Shown here one piece after another: positions 52,923 through 62,713 of a stretch of 64,000 nucleotides of DNA. A program made the position numbers and the translations under genes. Under the pieces are notes generated by a model. That model saw nothing but the letters and a program-made list of their open reading frames with translations, made no database searches and was not told where the DNA came from. The DNA comes from JAFGMR01 sp964632755. Its GTDB lineage: Archaea > Halobacteriota > Methanosarcinia > Methanotrichales > Methanotrichaceae. Numbering within the stretch: the stretch's first letter is position 1; each line of letters opens with the position of its first letter. Location: NCBI GenBank assembly GCA_964632755.1, contig CAZWDT010000001.1:60673-124672 (forward strand). The letters are read 5' to 3'.

Positions 52923-54236
52923 TCAGGGCTTTATCCCGTAATCGGAGAGCCGCTTCCTTGCCTCCTCCCGCGCGCGCTGGTGTTCTTCGAGGAAGATGCG
53001 AACCTTTTCTGCAGCCTCGGCCTTGCAGGTGCCGCATGTGCGCTCTCCGGACCGGCACTCCTTGTAGATCTCCTCGAGCTCCCCCTCGTCGTCGGACAGA
53101 TGGAAGAGCAGTAGCTCGTAGACCGAGCACTTCTCAGGCTCTCCCCCGTCCCTCTTCTGCTCGGCAAGGCTCTGCTTGCCGCCGGTGATCGCCCGCATCA
53201 CCTTTCGGGCGGCATCGCCGGGATCCTCGGAGAGTGCTATGTAGCTCTCCGGCTTGCTGGAGGACATCTTGCCGCCGGAGAGGCCCGTCATGAAACGATG
53301 ATAGAGGGATGCCGGGGGCAGGAAGCCGAACTCACCCCCCTCGACCTCCACCCGTCTGATGAGCTCCTCGACCACCTCCAGATTTACGCCGCCGTAGAGG
53401 TCGATGTGCTCTGAGTAACGCTTCATGCGCCCAATGCCTGCCTCCTTCAGAGCCTCTGCCGCGGCTTCCATCAGCTCGGACGATGCGGCCTTTCCCCTGA
53501 CGCTCACATAGCCGTCCCTCTCCTCGACAAGGAACCGCCTCATGCGGTATGCGAGGTCCCTCGTGAGACGAATATGGGCGTCCTGATCGGATCCGACCGG
53601 GATTACGACCGGCTTTGGGCCGCCGTTCTCCTCGAGCTGCGGGTGAAGTATGTCGGCGCTCTGGACTGCCACGCTCACCATGTGTGCGATGTTAGTCTCG
53701 CCAGAGAAGCCGTAGATCGCGCTCATCTCGGAGAAGTTCGCTTGACATGCGAGCTCGAAAGCCAGATCCCTCATCCTGAAGTTCTGCGACTGGAAGTAGA
53801 TGCGCCCGCTCGGCTGAAATCCAAGGGCGATCAGGCTTAGGATATATTCCTGAATCCCAAGCTCCCGGCACCTCTGCCAGGATACCCCCCTCACCGAGTG
53901 TGCCTCCATGTCAGCAATGGCAACATATGCGTCGCCGCCCTGCCGCTGATGCCATATGATCTCGTTCATCACCATCATGTGGCCCAGATGAGCCCTGCCG
54001 CTCGGCATGAAGCCGCTCATCACCGCGAAGGGAGTTCCTTCCTTCATGGCCCTGAAGATCGGCCAGTAGTCGCGATGGCCGAATATGATCTTCCTCTTCA
54101 TGTAGGCATGGGGCCTATCCATTCTAGGCAGGATCTCGTCGAAGCTGGAAATCCCAAACTCCTGAAATAGCTTGGAATAATCGTCAACCTGCACTGCGCC
54201 CCAGGGATCGAGCAACACATCCATGGCCGTGGCCAA
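52923..54236 (-). CDS. trpS: Tryptophanyl-tRNA synthetase
   Basis: 437 residues of the archaeal/eukaryotic TrpRS type; MDVLLDPWGAVQVDDYSKL is the typical N-terminus (ATG 54224 may be the true start). PSGRAHLGHMM replaces HIGH, and KMSSSKPES is the KMSKS loop. Near the C-terminus CRSGERTCGTCKAEAAEKV is the family Cys region. Charges tRNA-Trp. Divergent from the phosphoribosyltransferase gene. Confidence 0.95.
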   Translation of the reverse strand: MATAMDVLLDPWGAVQVDDYSKLFQEFGISSFDEILPRMDRPHAYMKRKIIFGHRDYWPIFRAMKEGTPFAVMSGFMPSGRAHLGHMMVMNEIIWHQRQGGDAYVAIADMEAHSVRGVSWQRCRELGIQEYILSLIALGFQPSGRIYFQSQNFRMRDLAFELACQANFSEMSAIYGFSGETNIAHMVSVAVQSADILHPQLEENGGPKPVVIPVGSDQDAHIRLTRDLAYRMRRFLVEERDGYVSVRGKAASSELMEAAAEALKEAGIGRMKRYSEHIDLYGGVNLEVVEELIRRVEVEGGEFGFLPPASLYHRFMTGLSGGKMSSSKPESYIALSEDPGDAARKVMRAITGGKQSLAEQKRDGGEPEKCSVYELLLFHLSDDEGELEEIYKECRSGERTCGTCKAEAAEKVRIFLEEHQRAREEARKRLSDYGIKP

Positions 54237-54327
54237 AGAAGACCTGATATATTTACCTTCTCTTCTCCGAATTTGGATGGCGCCCTTCCCCGCAAGATTG
54301 AAGTCGATTGAAGGAAGATCGACTGCG

Positions 54328-55002
54328 ATGAATGATGACGAATCCTTCGGGTGCCAGCTCGTGAGCTGGGAGGAGGCAAGCCGCCTCGCAAGGATCCTGG
54401 CCGAGAGGATAAAGGCCTCAGGCTATCTTCCAGACCTTGTGATCGCCATCGGCCGGGGTGGATACGTTCCTGCCCGCGTGGTCTGCGACTATATGTTGCA
54501 GGGACGCCTAACAAGCATCAAGATCGAGCACTGGGGCATCGCCGCCAAGATGCACGATGAGACGATCGTTCGCTTTCCCCTATCGATCGATGTGCGTGGC
54601 GAGAAGCTCTTGATCGTCGACGACGTGACCGATACCGGCGAGACGCTGCAGGCCGCCCTCGAGTACATTGGAGGGCTCTTTCCCATCGAGATGAGGACTG
54701 CGGTTCTCCAGCACAAGACGACCAGCCATCTGGAGCCGGACTACTGTGCGGAGATCATTCGCAAGTGGAGATGGATCATCTACCCATGGGCGGCTCACGA
54801 GGACCTTGTGGGCTTCGTCGAGGAAACGATTGGCGGAGGTCCGCTGCCCCGCTCATCGATTGAGGAGGCGCTTATGCGCCGCTTCCATCTGGAGCCGGAC
54901 GAGGAGGCCCTCGATGATGCCCTCGCCGACCTGGTCGCCATGGGAAAAGTAGAGGCTCTCGAAGAAGGGTATAGAAAGATCGAACTCGACAGGCCTCGAT
55001 GA
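54328..55002 (+). CDS. Purine phosphoribosyltransferase-like protein with C-terminal helical domain
   Basis: 224 residues from ATG 54328 (MNDDESFGCQLVSWEEA); a longer frame to 54223 overlaps trpS. IAIGRGGYVPARVV and the PRPP-binding loop LLIVDDVTDTGETLQAAL are clear. The residues after about 160 form a helical tail with EEALMRRFHLEPDEEALDDALADL. It looks like the archaeal hypoxanthine/xanthine phosphoribosyltransferase group used in purine salvage. The base is not certain. Own promoter: GATATATTTACC near 54246-54257. Confidence 0.82.
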   Translation: MNDDESFGCQLVSWEEASRLARILAERIKASGYLPDLVIAIGRGGYVPARVVCDYMLQGRLTSIKIEHWGIAAKMHDETIVRFPLSIDVRGEKLLIVDDVTDTGETLQAALEYIGGLFPIEMRTAVLQHKTTSHLEPDYCAEIIRKWRWIIYPWAAHEDLVGFVEETIGGGPLPRSSIEEALMRRFHLEPDEEALDDALADLVAMGKVEALEEGYRKIELDRPR

Positions 55003-55028
55003 AAAAATAGATGGGATCCGTCGACGCC

Positions 55029-55241
55029 TCATCCCGCGGAGACCACGCGCCATACGGAGATATCGCCTGGCACTACTAGATCATCGCCCGGAATGGGCAC
55101 CCCATTGGACAGCAGCACCACGGTCTCTGGGTTTATGCCCGCGAGATGGAGGAGGTCGTAGTATGTCATGCCAGGCTCGACCTCCATCGTCCTCACCTCG
55201 TCGGGTCCTCCAGAGGAGATCTTAAGGGTTACGGAGATCAA
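55029..55241 (-). CDS. Ubiquitin-fold ThiS/MoaD-like protein without diglycine end
   Basis: 70 residues, TTG start overlapping the stop of the small gene before it. TMEVEPGMTYYDLLHLAGINPETVVLLSNGVPIPGDD is the beta-grasp pattern of ThiS/MoaD/SAMP proteins. The family normally ends in Gly-Gly, which is adenylylated for sulfur transfer or protein conjugation, but here the end is VVSAG. So it may be inactive in sulfur transfer, use a variant end, or have another role. Confidence 0.75.
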   Translation of the reverse strand: MISVTLKISSGGPDEVRTMEVEPGMTYYDLLHLAGINPETVVLLSNGVPIPGDDLVVPGDISVWRVVSAG

Positions 55242-55369
55242 TCCTCGCTCTCACCGCCTGTGCCCTTTAAATCCTCCAAGTTGTTCTTTATGAGCTTCTT
55301 CTCAAGATTTTCAAGCTTCTTATCGCCTTTCCTCTCGATATTTCGCTTCTTGAACTGAGGCACAAGCAT
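55238..55369 (-). CDS. Small basic/acidic protein upstream of the ThiS-like gene
   Basis: 43 residues, too short for most gene finders. ATG at 55369; reads MLVPQFKKRNIERKGDKKLE, then KLIKNNLEDLKGTGGESED, highly charged and probably helical. The stop TGA shares bases with the TTG start of the ThiS-like gene (translational coupling), which supports it being real. TATA-like CCTCTATAGGA lies just upstream (about 55389-55399). Function unknown. Confidence 0.55.
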   Translation of the reverse strand: MLVPQFKKRNIERKGDKKLENLEKKLIKNNLEDLKGTGGESED

Positions 55370-55441
55370 CACCCAATCACGTGTTATCCTATAGAGGTAT
55401 TAAGCTTTCCATATCCACCATACCCCTATACCATATCGGCT

Positions 55442-56290
55442 CTATCTGCGCCCTAGGTAGGCCCATTGATCGTAGATGGAGATGCTCTGTCGGTTATCGA
55501 TTAGCTCCCCATCCCATCCCCAATCCCCGAGAGCCTTCGCGATCCGATCTGCCTCGACCTTGCTGTATACGGTGTAGAGGACCATCTCCCTTGCGAGCGT
55601 CGAGGAGGCGAGCAAGATCTCCCTCCAGACGTCCCAGTTGGAATCATCTATCAGCCCCACCATGAAGCCCACTACTGTATCGATCGACCGCGGCTCGAAG
55701 AAGTGGCCAAGCAGCCTTCCATCGAGGAGGATGCTCCTCGATGGATCGAGGAGCCCGGCCTTGAGCCCCTGGCAGAGTTCGCAACGGTCCGAGTCGACGA
55801 CCCAGGGAGAGAGGCCGAGCCTTGCAAGGGACTGAGTGGCCATTCCGCTTCCAGCGCAGACCTCCATGACCTCGCCCGTCCGTGGGAGGAGAGGCTCCAG
55901 GAACTCGGAGAGCCTATCGATCCTCTCCTGGATGAAGAAGGGCGATTCCTTCACAGAGCATCTCTCGCAGAAGAGCTCTCCGGCAAGCGAGGTTGAGTAG
56001 TACTCGACTATGGCCTGGAAGAAAATCTCCTCAGTCAGATGGACTGTCCCATCGCCCTGGGGCATCGCATCCAGCATCTTCCTCTTGGAGTATCGGTCGG
56101 TGAGTATGATCCAGAGGTCGGCGGGCTCCATCAAGTGGAAGGCCTTTCCCAGGAGCGAGTCCCCGGAGAGATCCATCACCCTATCGGATTCGAGGCCTGA
56201 CTCCAGCAATCCTTCGGTGAGGTCCAGGGCGAGCAGCTCCTCCATACTCTCCTCTGCCAGGAAGACCTCCTCATCCTGGCCTATCCCCAT
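55442..56290 (-). CDS. SAM methyltransferase-like protein of unknown role
   Basis: 282 residues from ATG 56290; a TTG at 56338 would add 16 residues. The first 130 residues are acidic/helical (EEVFLAEESMEELLALDL), with FCERCSVKESPFF before the SAM domain. GEVMEVCAGSGMATQSLARLG is motif I, and VVDSDRCELCQGL follows. DTVVGFMVGLIDDSNWD and EMVLYTVYSK lie at the C-terminus. Four Cys (CERC, CELC) could bind zinc or a cluster. Divergent from the MutS-like gene. Substrate unknown. Confidence 0.65.
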   Translation of the reverse strand: MGIGQDEEVFLAEESMEELLALDLTEGLLESGLESDRVMDLSGDSLLGKAFHLMEPADLWIILTDRYSKRKMLDAMPQGDGTVHLTEEIFFQAIVEYYSTSLAGELFCERCSVKESPFFIQERIDRLSEFLEPLLPRTGEVMEVCAGSGMATQSLARLGLSPWVVDSDRCELCQGLKAGLLDPSRSILLDGRLLGHFFEPRSIDTVVGFMVGLIDDSNWDVWREILLASSTLAREMVLYTVYSKVEADRIAKALGDWGWDGELIDNRQSISIYDQWAYLGRR

Positions 56291-56420
56291 AATCCTATGA
56301 AGCAACACGCATGGAAAACTCCAAGCGGCGGATATCAACCTTTCCTCGGGCGAAATGAGGGGGGCGAAATGAAGGGATTAAGCAAGAGATATATTCCTCC
56401 AGTTCTGATCCCTTCCTGGG

Positions 56421-58433
56421 ATGAAGCTCGTCGATATTCCAGGCGTGGGACCCCGTCTGAAGGAGCGCCTGGTGGATCACTACGGAAGCGAGGAGAAGGC
56501 ACTCGATGCGGTGATGGAAGGGGACATCGCAGGCCTCCTCAAGGTGTTGAGCGAACGCCAGGCCTTGTCGCTCCTCCAGGCAGCGACGGCAGAGAGATAT
56601 GGGGCAAGGACGGGCCGCATCCTCGCAACGGAGGAGGCGGAGAGGATATATCGGGCGCTTGTGGGGAAGATCGCCTCCCATGCTCATACCGAGTACGCAA
56701 GGCTCAAGATGGGCACCATATTTCCCTCTGACTCTATCGAGCTCATCGATTCCAACAGGAGGATGGCGGCCCTTGCGATGGACTGGGCCGCTCGGCTCGA
56801 AGGATCTGATGTCATTGGCCTCCTTCGAAAGATCAGGCCGCTAAGGGAGAAGGCCCCCGGAAGGGCGAAGGGGCGCGCGATCGTTGCAGGATCGCTTCAT
56901 GCCTTCCAGGAGCTGAAGTCCAGAGGTCTCGATCGCTTGATAGACATCCACCTTGTCGAGTCCCCCCGTGAGCTCTTCGATATAAGAAGTGGCTACGGCC
57001 ATGTCTGCCTTGCAGGCGGCGAGATCCCCGCCGGCGACGTCGAGGAGGCTGAAAGCCTCGACGACTGGTACCTGGTTCCTGAAGCAGTGCTCTCTTTCTT
57101 CCAGGAGAACATCGAATCGCTTAAGGCCGCAGCTAGGGCGAGCAAGCTCCTCGAAGAAGCGATGATCCCCGGCTTTGCCGAGTTCGCCTCCCTGGAGGGG
57201 CTTCTCTCCAGGTTGGGGCAAGGGAACAAAACCGAAACGAGGAGGCTTGAGGCCCTCTTGGAGAACCTGCATAAAGAGGTCGACGATGCGGTGATATGGG
57301 CCAACTCCGAGCTTAAGGAACGGATCGAAGCGAGCACCGTCACTCTCGCAGGCATGGACCTCCTCCAGGTCCTCGGCAGAGGCGAAGGGGTTCGAGAGCT
57401 ATTCCAGGTGCAGATGAGGGGGATGTTCCAGGAGGTCCTCGCTGAGGCACGCGACCGGACAGCATCCAGGCTGGACCTTTTGGGACCGGAGAGGGTGGAG
57501 CTAGATTGGGTCTTCGCGTCCGAGGTGGGATTTCCTCTGGAGATCGACCGCCGGGCACTCCACCAGATGGAGCACCGTCTGCGCCGCGAGATCGAATCGA
57601 GTTCCCTTGTCGAGAGCCGAAAGCTGGCTCGCGCCCTCCATGACCGCAAGGAGGAGGCGGAAAGGATGGTACACGAGATCATGGAGTTCGACTTCCTCCA
57701 TGCCATAGGCAGCTATGCGATATCGAACGGGATGACGCTTCCCGAGATCGTGAGCGAGACCTCCATCGGCTTTCTGGATGGGCGAAACGTCAGCCTCGAG
57801 GCGGCGGAGCCGGTCAGCTACTCGCTCGGGAAGACGGGGCTCGTGGAGCACGAGGAGAGGGTGGTCATCCTCTCCGGCGTGAACTCCGGCGGAAAGACGA
57901 CCCTCCTAGACCTCATCGCACAGATCGCCATACTCGCCCAGATGGGGCTTGCTGTGCCCGCTTCCAAGTGCCGCCTCTCCATATTCCAAGAGCTTTATTA
58001 CTTCAGCAAGAGCAGAGGCACCCTGAGCGCCGGGGCCTTCGAGACCGCAATGCGCAAGTTCTCGGTTGTGGGAAACGATTCGAGAAAGCTCGTCTTGGCA
58101 GATGAGCTCGAGGCGATCACCGAGCCGGGGGCATCAGGTCGGATAATCGGCTCCTTGCTCGATGAGCTCCAGCGCCATGACTCAGTTGCGGTCTTCGTAA
58201 GCCACCTCGCAGAGGAGGTGACCAGGTTTGCGGAGACCCCGGTCAGGGTGGACGGGATCGAGGCCGAGGGGCTTGATAAGGATAACAACCTGATCGTTGC
58301 GCGGAGCCCCCGATACGACCACCTCGCGAGGTCCACTCCAGAGCTCATACTGGCACGGCTGGTCCGATCGACCAAGGGGCGAGAGCAGGAGTTCTACCAG
58401 AGGCTGCTCGACCGCTTCGATAAGGTCGCCTGA
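56421..58433 (+). CDS. Archaeal MutS2-like DNA-binding ATPase
   Basis: 670 residues. The N-terminal helix-hairpin-helix is VDIPGVGPRLKERLVDHYG. Long helical lever region about 200-440. C-terminal MutS ATPase: Walker A VILSGVNSGGKTTLL, the MutS segment GTLSAGAFETAMRKF, Walker B LVLADELEAITEPG and SVAVFVSHLAEEV. No Smr nuclease domain, so it is not a bacterial-type MutS2; more likely the archaeal branch that binds branched DNA and limits recombination. Same strand as the small membrane gene downstream. Confidence 0.88.
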   Translation: MKLVDIPGVGPRLKERLVDHYGSEEKALDAVMEGDIAGLLKVLSERQALSLLQAATAERYGARTGRILATEEAERIYRALVGKIASHAHTEYARLKMGTIFPSDSIELIDSNRRMAALAMDWAARLEGSDVIGLLRKIRPLREKAPGRAKGRAIVAGSLHAFQELKSRGLDRLIDIHLVESPRELFDIRSGYGHVCLAGGEIPAGDVEEAESLDDWYLVPEAVLSFFQENIESLKAAARASKLLEEAMIPGFAEFASLEGLLSRLGQGNKTETRRLEALLENLHKEVDDAVIWANSELKERIEASTVTLAGMDLLQVLGRGEGVRELFQVQMRGMFQEVLAEARDRTASRLDLLGPERVELDWVFASEVGFPLEIDRRALHQMEHRLRREIESSSLVESRKLARALHDRKEEAERMVHEIMEFDFLHAIGSYAISNGMTLPEIVSETSIGFLDGRNVSLEAAEPVSYSLGKTGLVEHEERVVILSGVNSGGKTTLLDLIAQIAILAQMGLAVPASKCRLSIFQELYYFSKSRGTLSAGAFETAMRKFSVVGNDSRKLVLADELEAITEPGASGRIIGSLLDELQRHDSVAVFVSHLAEEVTRFAETPVRVDGIEAEGLDKDNNLIVARSPRYDHLARSTPELILARLVRSTKGREQEFYQRLLDRFDKVA

Positions 58434-58472
58434 TCGGTGAGATGTTTATACTAAGAGATCGCGATAGAGCAC

Positions 58473-58676
58473 ATGGAGATCTGGCAGATCGTCGTCATCT
58501 GCATCCTCATGCTTCCCATCTTCTTCCTGGCAAACTACCTCATCGTCAAGTCGGCCGCAAAAAATAGGAAGGAGACCGAGCAGCGGCTGGAGCTTGCCGC
58601 GGCAATGAGCGTCAATCGGTCCTTGAAAGCCAGCAAGAACCCCAGGGACAAGTATCGCCGCCGCAAGAGGGAATGA
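58473..58676 (+). CDS. Small single-span membrane protein
   Basis: 67 residues. One hydrophobic segment at residues 5-27 (IVVICILMLPIFFLANYLI) and a charged tail ending in KYRRRKRE. 39 bases downstream of the MutS-like gene; AGATGTTTATACTAAG just upstream could hold a TATA box (about 58440-58454). Function unknown. Confidence 0.65.
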   Translation: MEIWQIVVICILMLPIFFLANYLIVKSAAKNRKETEQRLELAAAMSVNRSLKASKNPRDKYRRRKRE

Positions 58677-59009
58677 AGGCGTTGCATTTATGGAGACAGA
58701 CTAAGTATTATGATGAAAATATATCCCATATGCACCGAGGACGCCAGGCGATCATAAGGGCTGGTTTAGGATGTCATTCGGGATGAGGATGTCGTTTCGT
58801 ATATGGCAGCAAGAATATCAGAGGTTATAGTTATCCCTTGAATTATCGCGCCTTATAGAAAAACTTATTAATAATGAGATGTAACTATTGGATCATACCT
58901 GGCCCCAAGGCCAGGCAAGCGGACGGAGGCGGCAGGCCCAGCGAACTCACAACTCTCGGCCCTCACACACCGTTTGGGCCTGCTGAACACATTTTTCCAT
59001 CGATTGGGA
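58677..59009. other. Non-coding gap with a hairpin
   Basis: 333 bases. CCTGGCC (58898-58904) and GGCCAGG (58909-58915) form a 7-bp stem with a 4-base loop; on the minus strand a U-rich TAAGTTTTTCT lies about 35 bases further, so it may end the minus-strand gene at 59010. The AT-rich 58830-58880 part is TATA-like on the plus strand. An open frame at 58874-59116 overlaps a better minus-strand gene and is rejected. Confidence 0.45.
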
Positions 59010-59549
59010 TCACGGTGATCTCTCGATCTCGAGGAGGTCGGATACATGATCCAGATAGCTGTCCAGATATGCCTGGCACTCGCTCCAAGATATTTCCACG
59101 CTTAAGAGGCCCATGATCTCCAGGAGTTGGCGCTGAACCTCCTCCCACGAGTATTTGTTCCTAGATGGGCATAGAGCCGTCAGCAGAAAGAGGGTTGGGA
59201 CGATTGCCTTCCTGAACTCGGCCCTGATGAAGGCCAATTGAATGGGATCGACCCCCCGATAGGCAAGGGAGCGCAGCCATTCGAGCAGGTCGTACTGGGA
59301 GGAGCAAGGATCCAGATAGGGGTCGACGATGCTCTCGACCTCCTGGAGGTTCTCGTAGGCCTGGGCGAATATGCCATCGACGTCCTCCCTGCTCCAACCC
59401 TCCGGCACCATTGCAGCCAGGCGGTAGGCGACAAGGCGGCAACGGAGAAGTTGCACTCGTGCCTCCAGGAAGGGGAGGGCCTGATGGATGTTCAATACGT
59501 AGTTCTTCAGGTGCTCCAGACGGAGCTGGGGATCGAGGGAGACTGCCAT
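59010..59549 (-). CDS. Helical protein of unknown function
   Basis: 179 residues, nearly all helix. Starts MAVSLDPQLRLEHLKNYVLN, has VPEGWSREDVDGIFAQAYENL and DLLEWLRSLAYRGVDP. No motif, signal or membrane segment is recognised. GC and codon use match the core neighbours. It stands alone next to the type I restriction genes but has no similarity to any RM or defence family known to me. Confidence 0.6.
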   Translation of the reverse strand: MAVSLDPQLRLEHLKNYVLNIHQALPFLEARVQLLRCRLVAYRLAAMVPEGWSREDVDGIFAQAYENLQEVESIVDPYLDPCSSQYDLLEWLRSLAYRGVDPIQLAFIRAEFRKAIVPTLFLLTALCPSRNKYSWEEVQRQLLEIMGLLSVEISWSECQAYLDSYLDHVSDLLEIERSP

Positions 59550-59911
59550 GGATATGCCTCGTTATTGATGTAAAGAGGCCTCATTATATTTCTACCATGC
59601 GTTACTCTACGTTCCAAGTCCCGGATTGTTCATACATTTGATGGATAAGAAGATGAAATAATGCTATTTTTAGTGGAATAGATTATAACCAAGCGGCCCT
59701 GTACCACCCTCGCATTATCCGAGGCTGAAGGGCAGCATATAGTAGGCAGGGCGCGAGCAAGGGAGATGCAATATACGCAGAGCACGTTACAGCCCTTGGC
59801 CAGATCCAATAGGAGGCATTGCCGGGCCGCTCATATGGCCAATATCATGAGCCCTGAACTGGAGCCTAATCATCGCATTTGATTCTTCGCAATTGGCATA
59901 TATGAGAAGCC
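59550..59911. other. Gap before the type I restriction locus
   Basis: 362 bases of mixed composition. AT-rich at 59655-59695 (ATTTTTAGTGG, AGATTATAACC) and again near 59895-59905 (GGCATATATG), either of which may serve as promoter. No gene, tRNA or repeat was recognised. Confidence 0.5.
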
Positions 59912-62713
59912 TTGACCATCTCCACAGGCGCTTGGGAAAGGGTGGTCGAGACGGCCTCGGTGGAAGCTGGAGGGAAACCAGAGGAGAAAGCGAGACGAAA
60001 GATAGACGGGCTTCTCGAAGATGCAGGCTGGGCCGTCCAGTACCGAGAAGACTTCAACCCTGGAGCCTCCAGAGGGATAGCTGTACGCGAATACCCTCTC
60101 GAGACCGGAAGCGCCGATTACCTTCTTTTCGTGGACCGAAGGGTTGTTGGCGTCATCGAGTCCAAACCCGAGGGAACGACGCTTAGCGGCGTCTCGGAGC
60201 AGTCCCAGAAGTATCTCGATGGGATACCGGATCGCCTCCTTCAGGGCCGATCCGCCCCCTTCGCATACGAGAGCACGGGGACCGAGACCTACTTCAGGGA
60301 CGTGAGGGACCCCCACCCCCGGTCGAGGAGGCTCTTCTCGTTCCACCGACCCGAGACCCTGGGCGAGCGAGCCTCCTGGGATGAGACCCTCAGGACGAGG
60401 CTAGGAAATATGCCGCCTTTATCTCAGGGCAACCTCAGGGACTGCCAGTTCGAGGCGATCCAGGGCCTGGAGGCCTCTTTCGCCGGCGATCGGCCCCGAG
60501 CCCTCATCCAGATGGCCACTGGAAGCGGGAAAACCTTCGCCGCCGTGACCTCCATCTACAGGCTGATCAAGTTCGCCGGCGCGAAGAGGGTCCTCTTTCT
60601 CGTCGACAGGAGGACTTTGGGCGAGCAGGCCCTAAAGGAGTTCCAGTCTTACGCAACCCCTGACGACGGCCGGAAGTTCACCGAGCTCTACAACGTCCAG
60701 CTCCTCAGATCCCACGCCCTGGACCCCGTCTCCAAAGTCTGCATCACCACAATTCAGCGGCTCTACTCGATTCTCAGGGGCGAGACGGAGTTTGACCCTG
60801 AGCAGGAGGAGGTATCCTCTTTCGATGCCCCGTACAGGCCAGAGAGGCCTGTTGATGTCGTCTACAACCCCGAGATCCCCATCGAGTACTTCGACTTCAT
60901 CGTTGTAGACGAGTGCCACAGGTCGATCTACAACCTATGGAGACAGGTCCTCGATTACTTCGACGCCTACATAGTTGGGATGACCGCCACCCCATCGAAG
61001 CAGGCGCTCGGGTTCTTTCACAGGAACCTCGTCTCCGAGTACGATCACGAGAGGGCGGTGGTCGACGGCGTCAACGTCGGCTACGAGGTCTACAGGATAA
61101 GGACGAGGATCACAGAGGAGGGCGGCAGGGTCGAGGCCGGCCACCAGGTAGGAAAAAGGGACAAGCTCACCCGCGAGCAGCGGTGGGAGCTGGTCGACGA
61201 GGAGTTCGAGTACGATGGAAAGAAGCTCGACCGCGACGTGGTCGCGCCCGACCAGATCAGGACGATAATCAGGACGTTTCGGGAGAAGCTCTTCACCGAG
61301 ATATTCCCAGGAAGAAAAGAGGTTCCAAAGACGCTGATATTCGCCAAGAACGACTCTCACGCCGAGGATATAGTGAACATCGCCCGCGAGGAGTTCGAGC
61401 GGGGAAACGAGTTCTGCAAGAAGATAACCTACAGGACAACAGGCGAGAAGACGGAAGACCTGATCGCCAAGTTCCGCAACTCATACTACCCGAGGATAGC
61501 GGTCACGGTGGACATGATCTCGACAGGGTCGGACATCAAGCCGCTCGAGTGCCTCATCTTCATGAGGGACGTCAAGTCAAGGGGCTACTTCGAGCAGATG
61601 AAGGGCAGGGGCACGAGGACGATATCGCCGACGGAGTTCAAGGCCGTAACCCCAGACGAGACCCACAAGACCCATTTCGTGATAGTGGACGCCGTAGGCG
61701 TTTGTGAGAGCGAGAAGGGCGAGGGAGGGACGCTTGAGCGAAAGAGGGGGATCTCCTTCGAGAAGCTCATGGAGGACGTCGTCCACGGGATCAGGGACGA
61801 GGACACCTTGGCAACGCTTGCGAGCAGGCTTGCCCGGCTCGACAGGTTGTTGGACGAGAAGGACAGGACAAGGATCGAGGAGGTCTCAAAGGGCCACACA
61901 GTTAAGGAGATGGCAAACCGGCTCCTGGACGCCGTGGACCCCGATGCCCAGCAGGCGAAGGCCCAGTTGATCTTCAAAACCGAGAGCCCGACGCCTGCCC
62001 AGGTAGAGGAGGCGACGGGGAAGCTCGTCGAGCGGGCCTGTGACCTCTTCGACGACCCCAAGCTGAGATGGACCCTCAAGGAGATCAAGGCCAAGCACGA
62101 GCAGATCATCGACGAGGCAAACATCGACGAGGTCCTCTCGGCCGGTCACGATGAAGACGCCCAGGAGAAGGCACGGGCCCAGGTCGAGGGCTTTCGCCAG
62201 TTCATCGAGGAGAACAAGGACGAGATCACCGCCCTTCAGATATTCTACAGCAAGCCGTATGGCGAGCGGCACCTCACCCTCAGGCAGATCAAGGAGCTTG
62301 CCGAGGCGATAGAGAAGCCGCCCATGAACTTCACGCCCTCCAGGCTCTGGCAGGCTTACGAGCAGCTGGAGAGGTCGAAGGTCAGGGGGGCGGGGGCAAA
62401 GAAGCTCTTAGCCGATATCATATCCCTCCTGAGGTTTGCCACCGGCGAGAGCGAGGTCCTCGAGCCCTTCACCGAGACCGTGAACGAGAGGTTCCAGCGA
62501 TGGCTCGACCTCCAGGGCCGGGACTTCACCCCCGAGCAGAGGGACTGGCTGGAGATGATCAAGAGCCACATCTCAACCAGCCTCGGGATCGAGGAGGACG
62601 ACTTCGACTACACGCCGTTTCAGGAGAGGGGCGGGCTCCTTCGGGCCCGGCAGGTCTTCGGGGACGATCTCAACGAGATCATGGACGAGCTGAACGGAGC
62701 GCTTGCGGTATGA
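59912..62713 (+). CDS. hsdR: Type I restriction enzyme subunit R
   Basis: 933 residues, TTG start (GTG 59942 is an alternative). The N-terminal HSDR_N nuclease domain has SADYLLFVDRRVVGVIESKPEG (D...ExK). The SF2 motor has Walker A MATGSGKTFAAV (about 200-211) and the DECH box VVDECHRS (about 332). TPSKQAL (motif III) and the C-terminal helicase half (FAKNDSHAEDI, DMISTGSDIKPL, GRGTRT) follow. The tail after about 640 matches the EcoEI R C-terminal type. It cuts unmethylated foreign DNA after translocation. hsdS overlaps its stop; no hsdM is in the window. Confidence 0.94.
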   Translation: MTISTGAWERVVETASVEAGGKPEEKARRKIDGLLEDAGWAVQYREDFNPGASRGIAVREYPLETGSADYLLFVDRRVVGVIESKPEGTTLSGVSEQSQKYLDGIPDRLLQGRSAPFAYESTGTETYFRDVRDPHPRSRRLFSFHRPETLGERASWDETLRTRLGNMPPLSQGNLRDCQFEAIQGLEASFAGDRPRALIQMATGSGKTFAAVTSIYRLIKFAGAKRVLFLVDRRTLGEQALKEFQSYATPDDGRKFTELYNVQLLRSHALDPVSKVCITTIQRLYSILRGETEFDPEQEEVSSFDAPYRPERPVDVVYNPEIPIEYFDFIVVDECHRSIYNLWRQVLDYFDAYIVGMTATPSKQALGFFHRNLVSEYDHERAVVDGVNVGYEVYRIRTRITEEGGRVEAGHQVGKRDKLTREQRWELVDEEFEYDGKKLDRDVVAPDQIRTIIRTFREKLFTEIFPGRKEVPKTLIFAKNDSHAEDIVNIAREEFERGNEFCKKITYRTTGEKTEDLIAKFRNSYYPRIAVTVDMISTGSDIKPLECLIFMRDVKSRGYFEQMKGRGTRTISPTEFKAVTPDETHKTHFVIVDAVGVCESEKGEGGTLERKRGISFEKLMEDVVHGIRDEDTLATLASRLARLDRLLDEKDRTRIEEVSKGHTVKEMANRLLDAVDPDAQQAKAQLIFKTESPTPAQVEEATGKLVERACDLFDDPKLRWTLKEIKAKHEQIIDEANIDEVLSAGHDEDAQEKARAQVEGFRQFIEENKDEITALQIFYSKPYGERHLTLRQIKELAEAIEKPPMNFTPSRLWQAYEQLERSKVRGAGAKKLLADIISLLRFATGESEVLEPFTETVNERFQRWLDLQGRDFTPEQRDWLEMIKSHISTSLGIEEDDFDYTPFQERGGLLRARQVFGDDLNEIMDELNGALAV

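Noticed and set aside
58874..59116. An 80-codon plus-strand open frame after a TATA-like stretch
   Set aside because: Low-complexity Pro/Gly/Arg content and overlap with the better minus-strand gene at 59010-59549.
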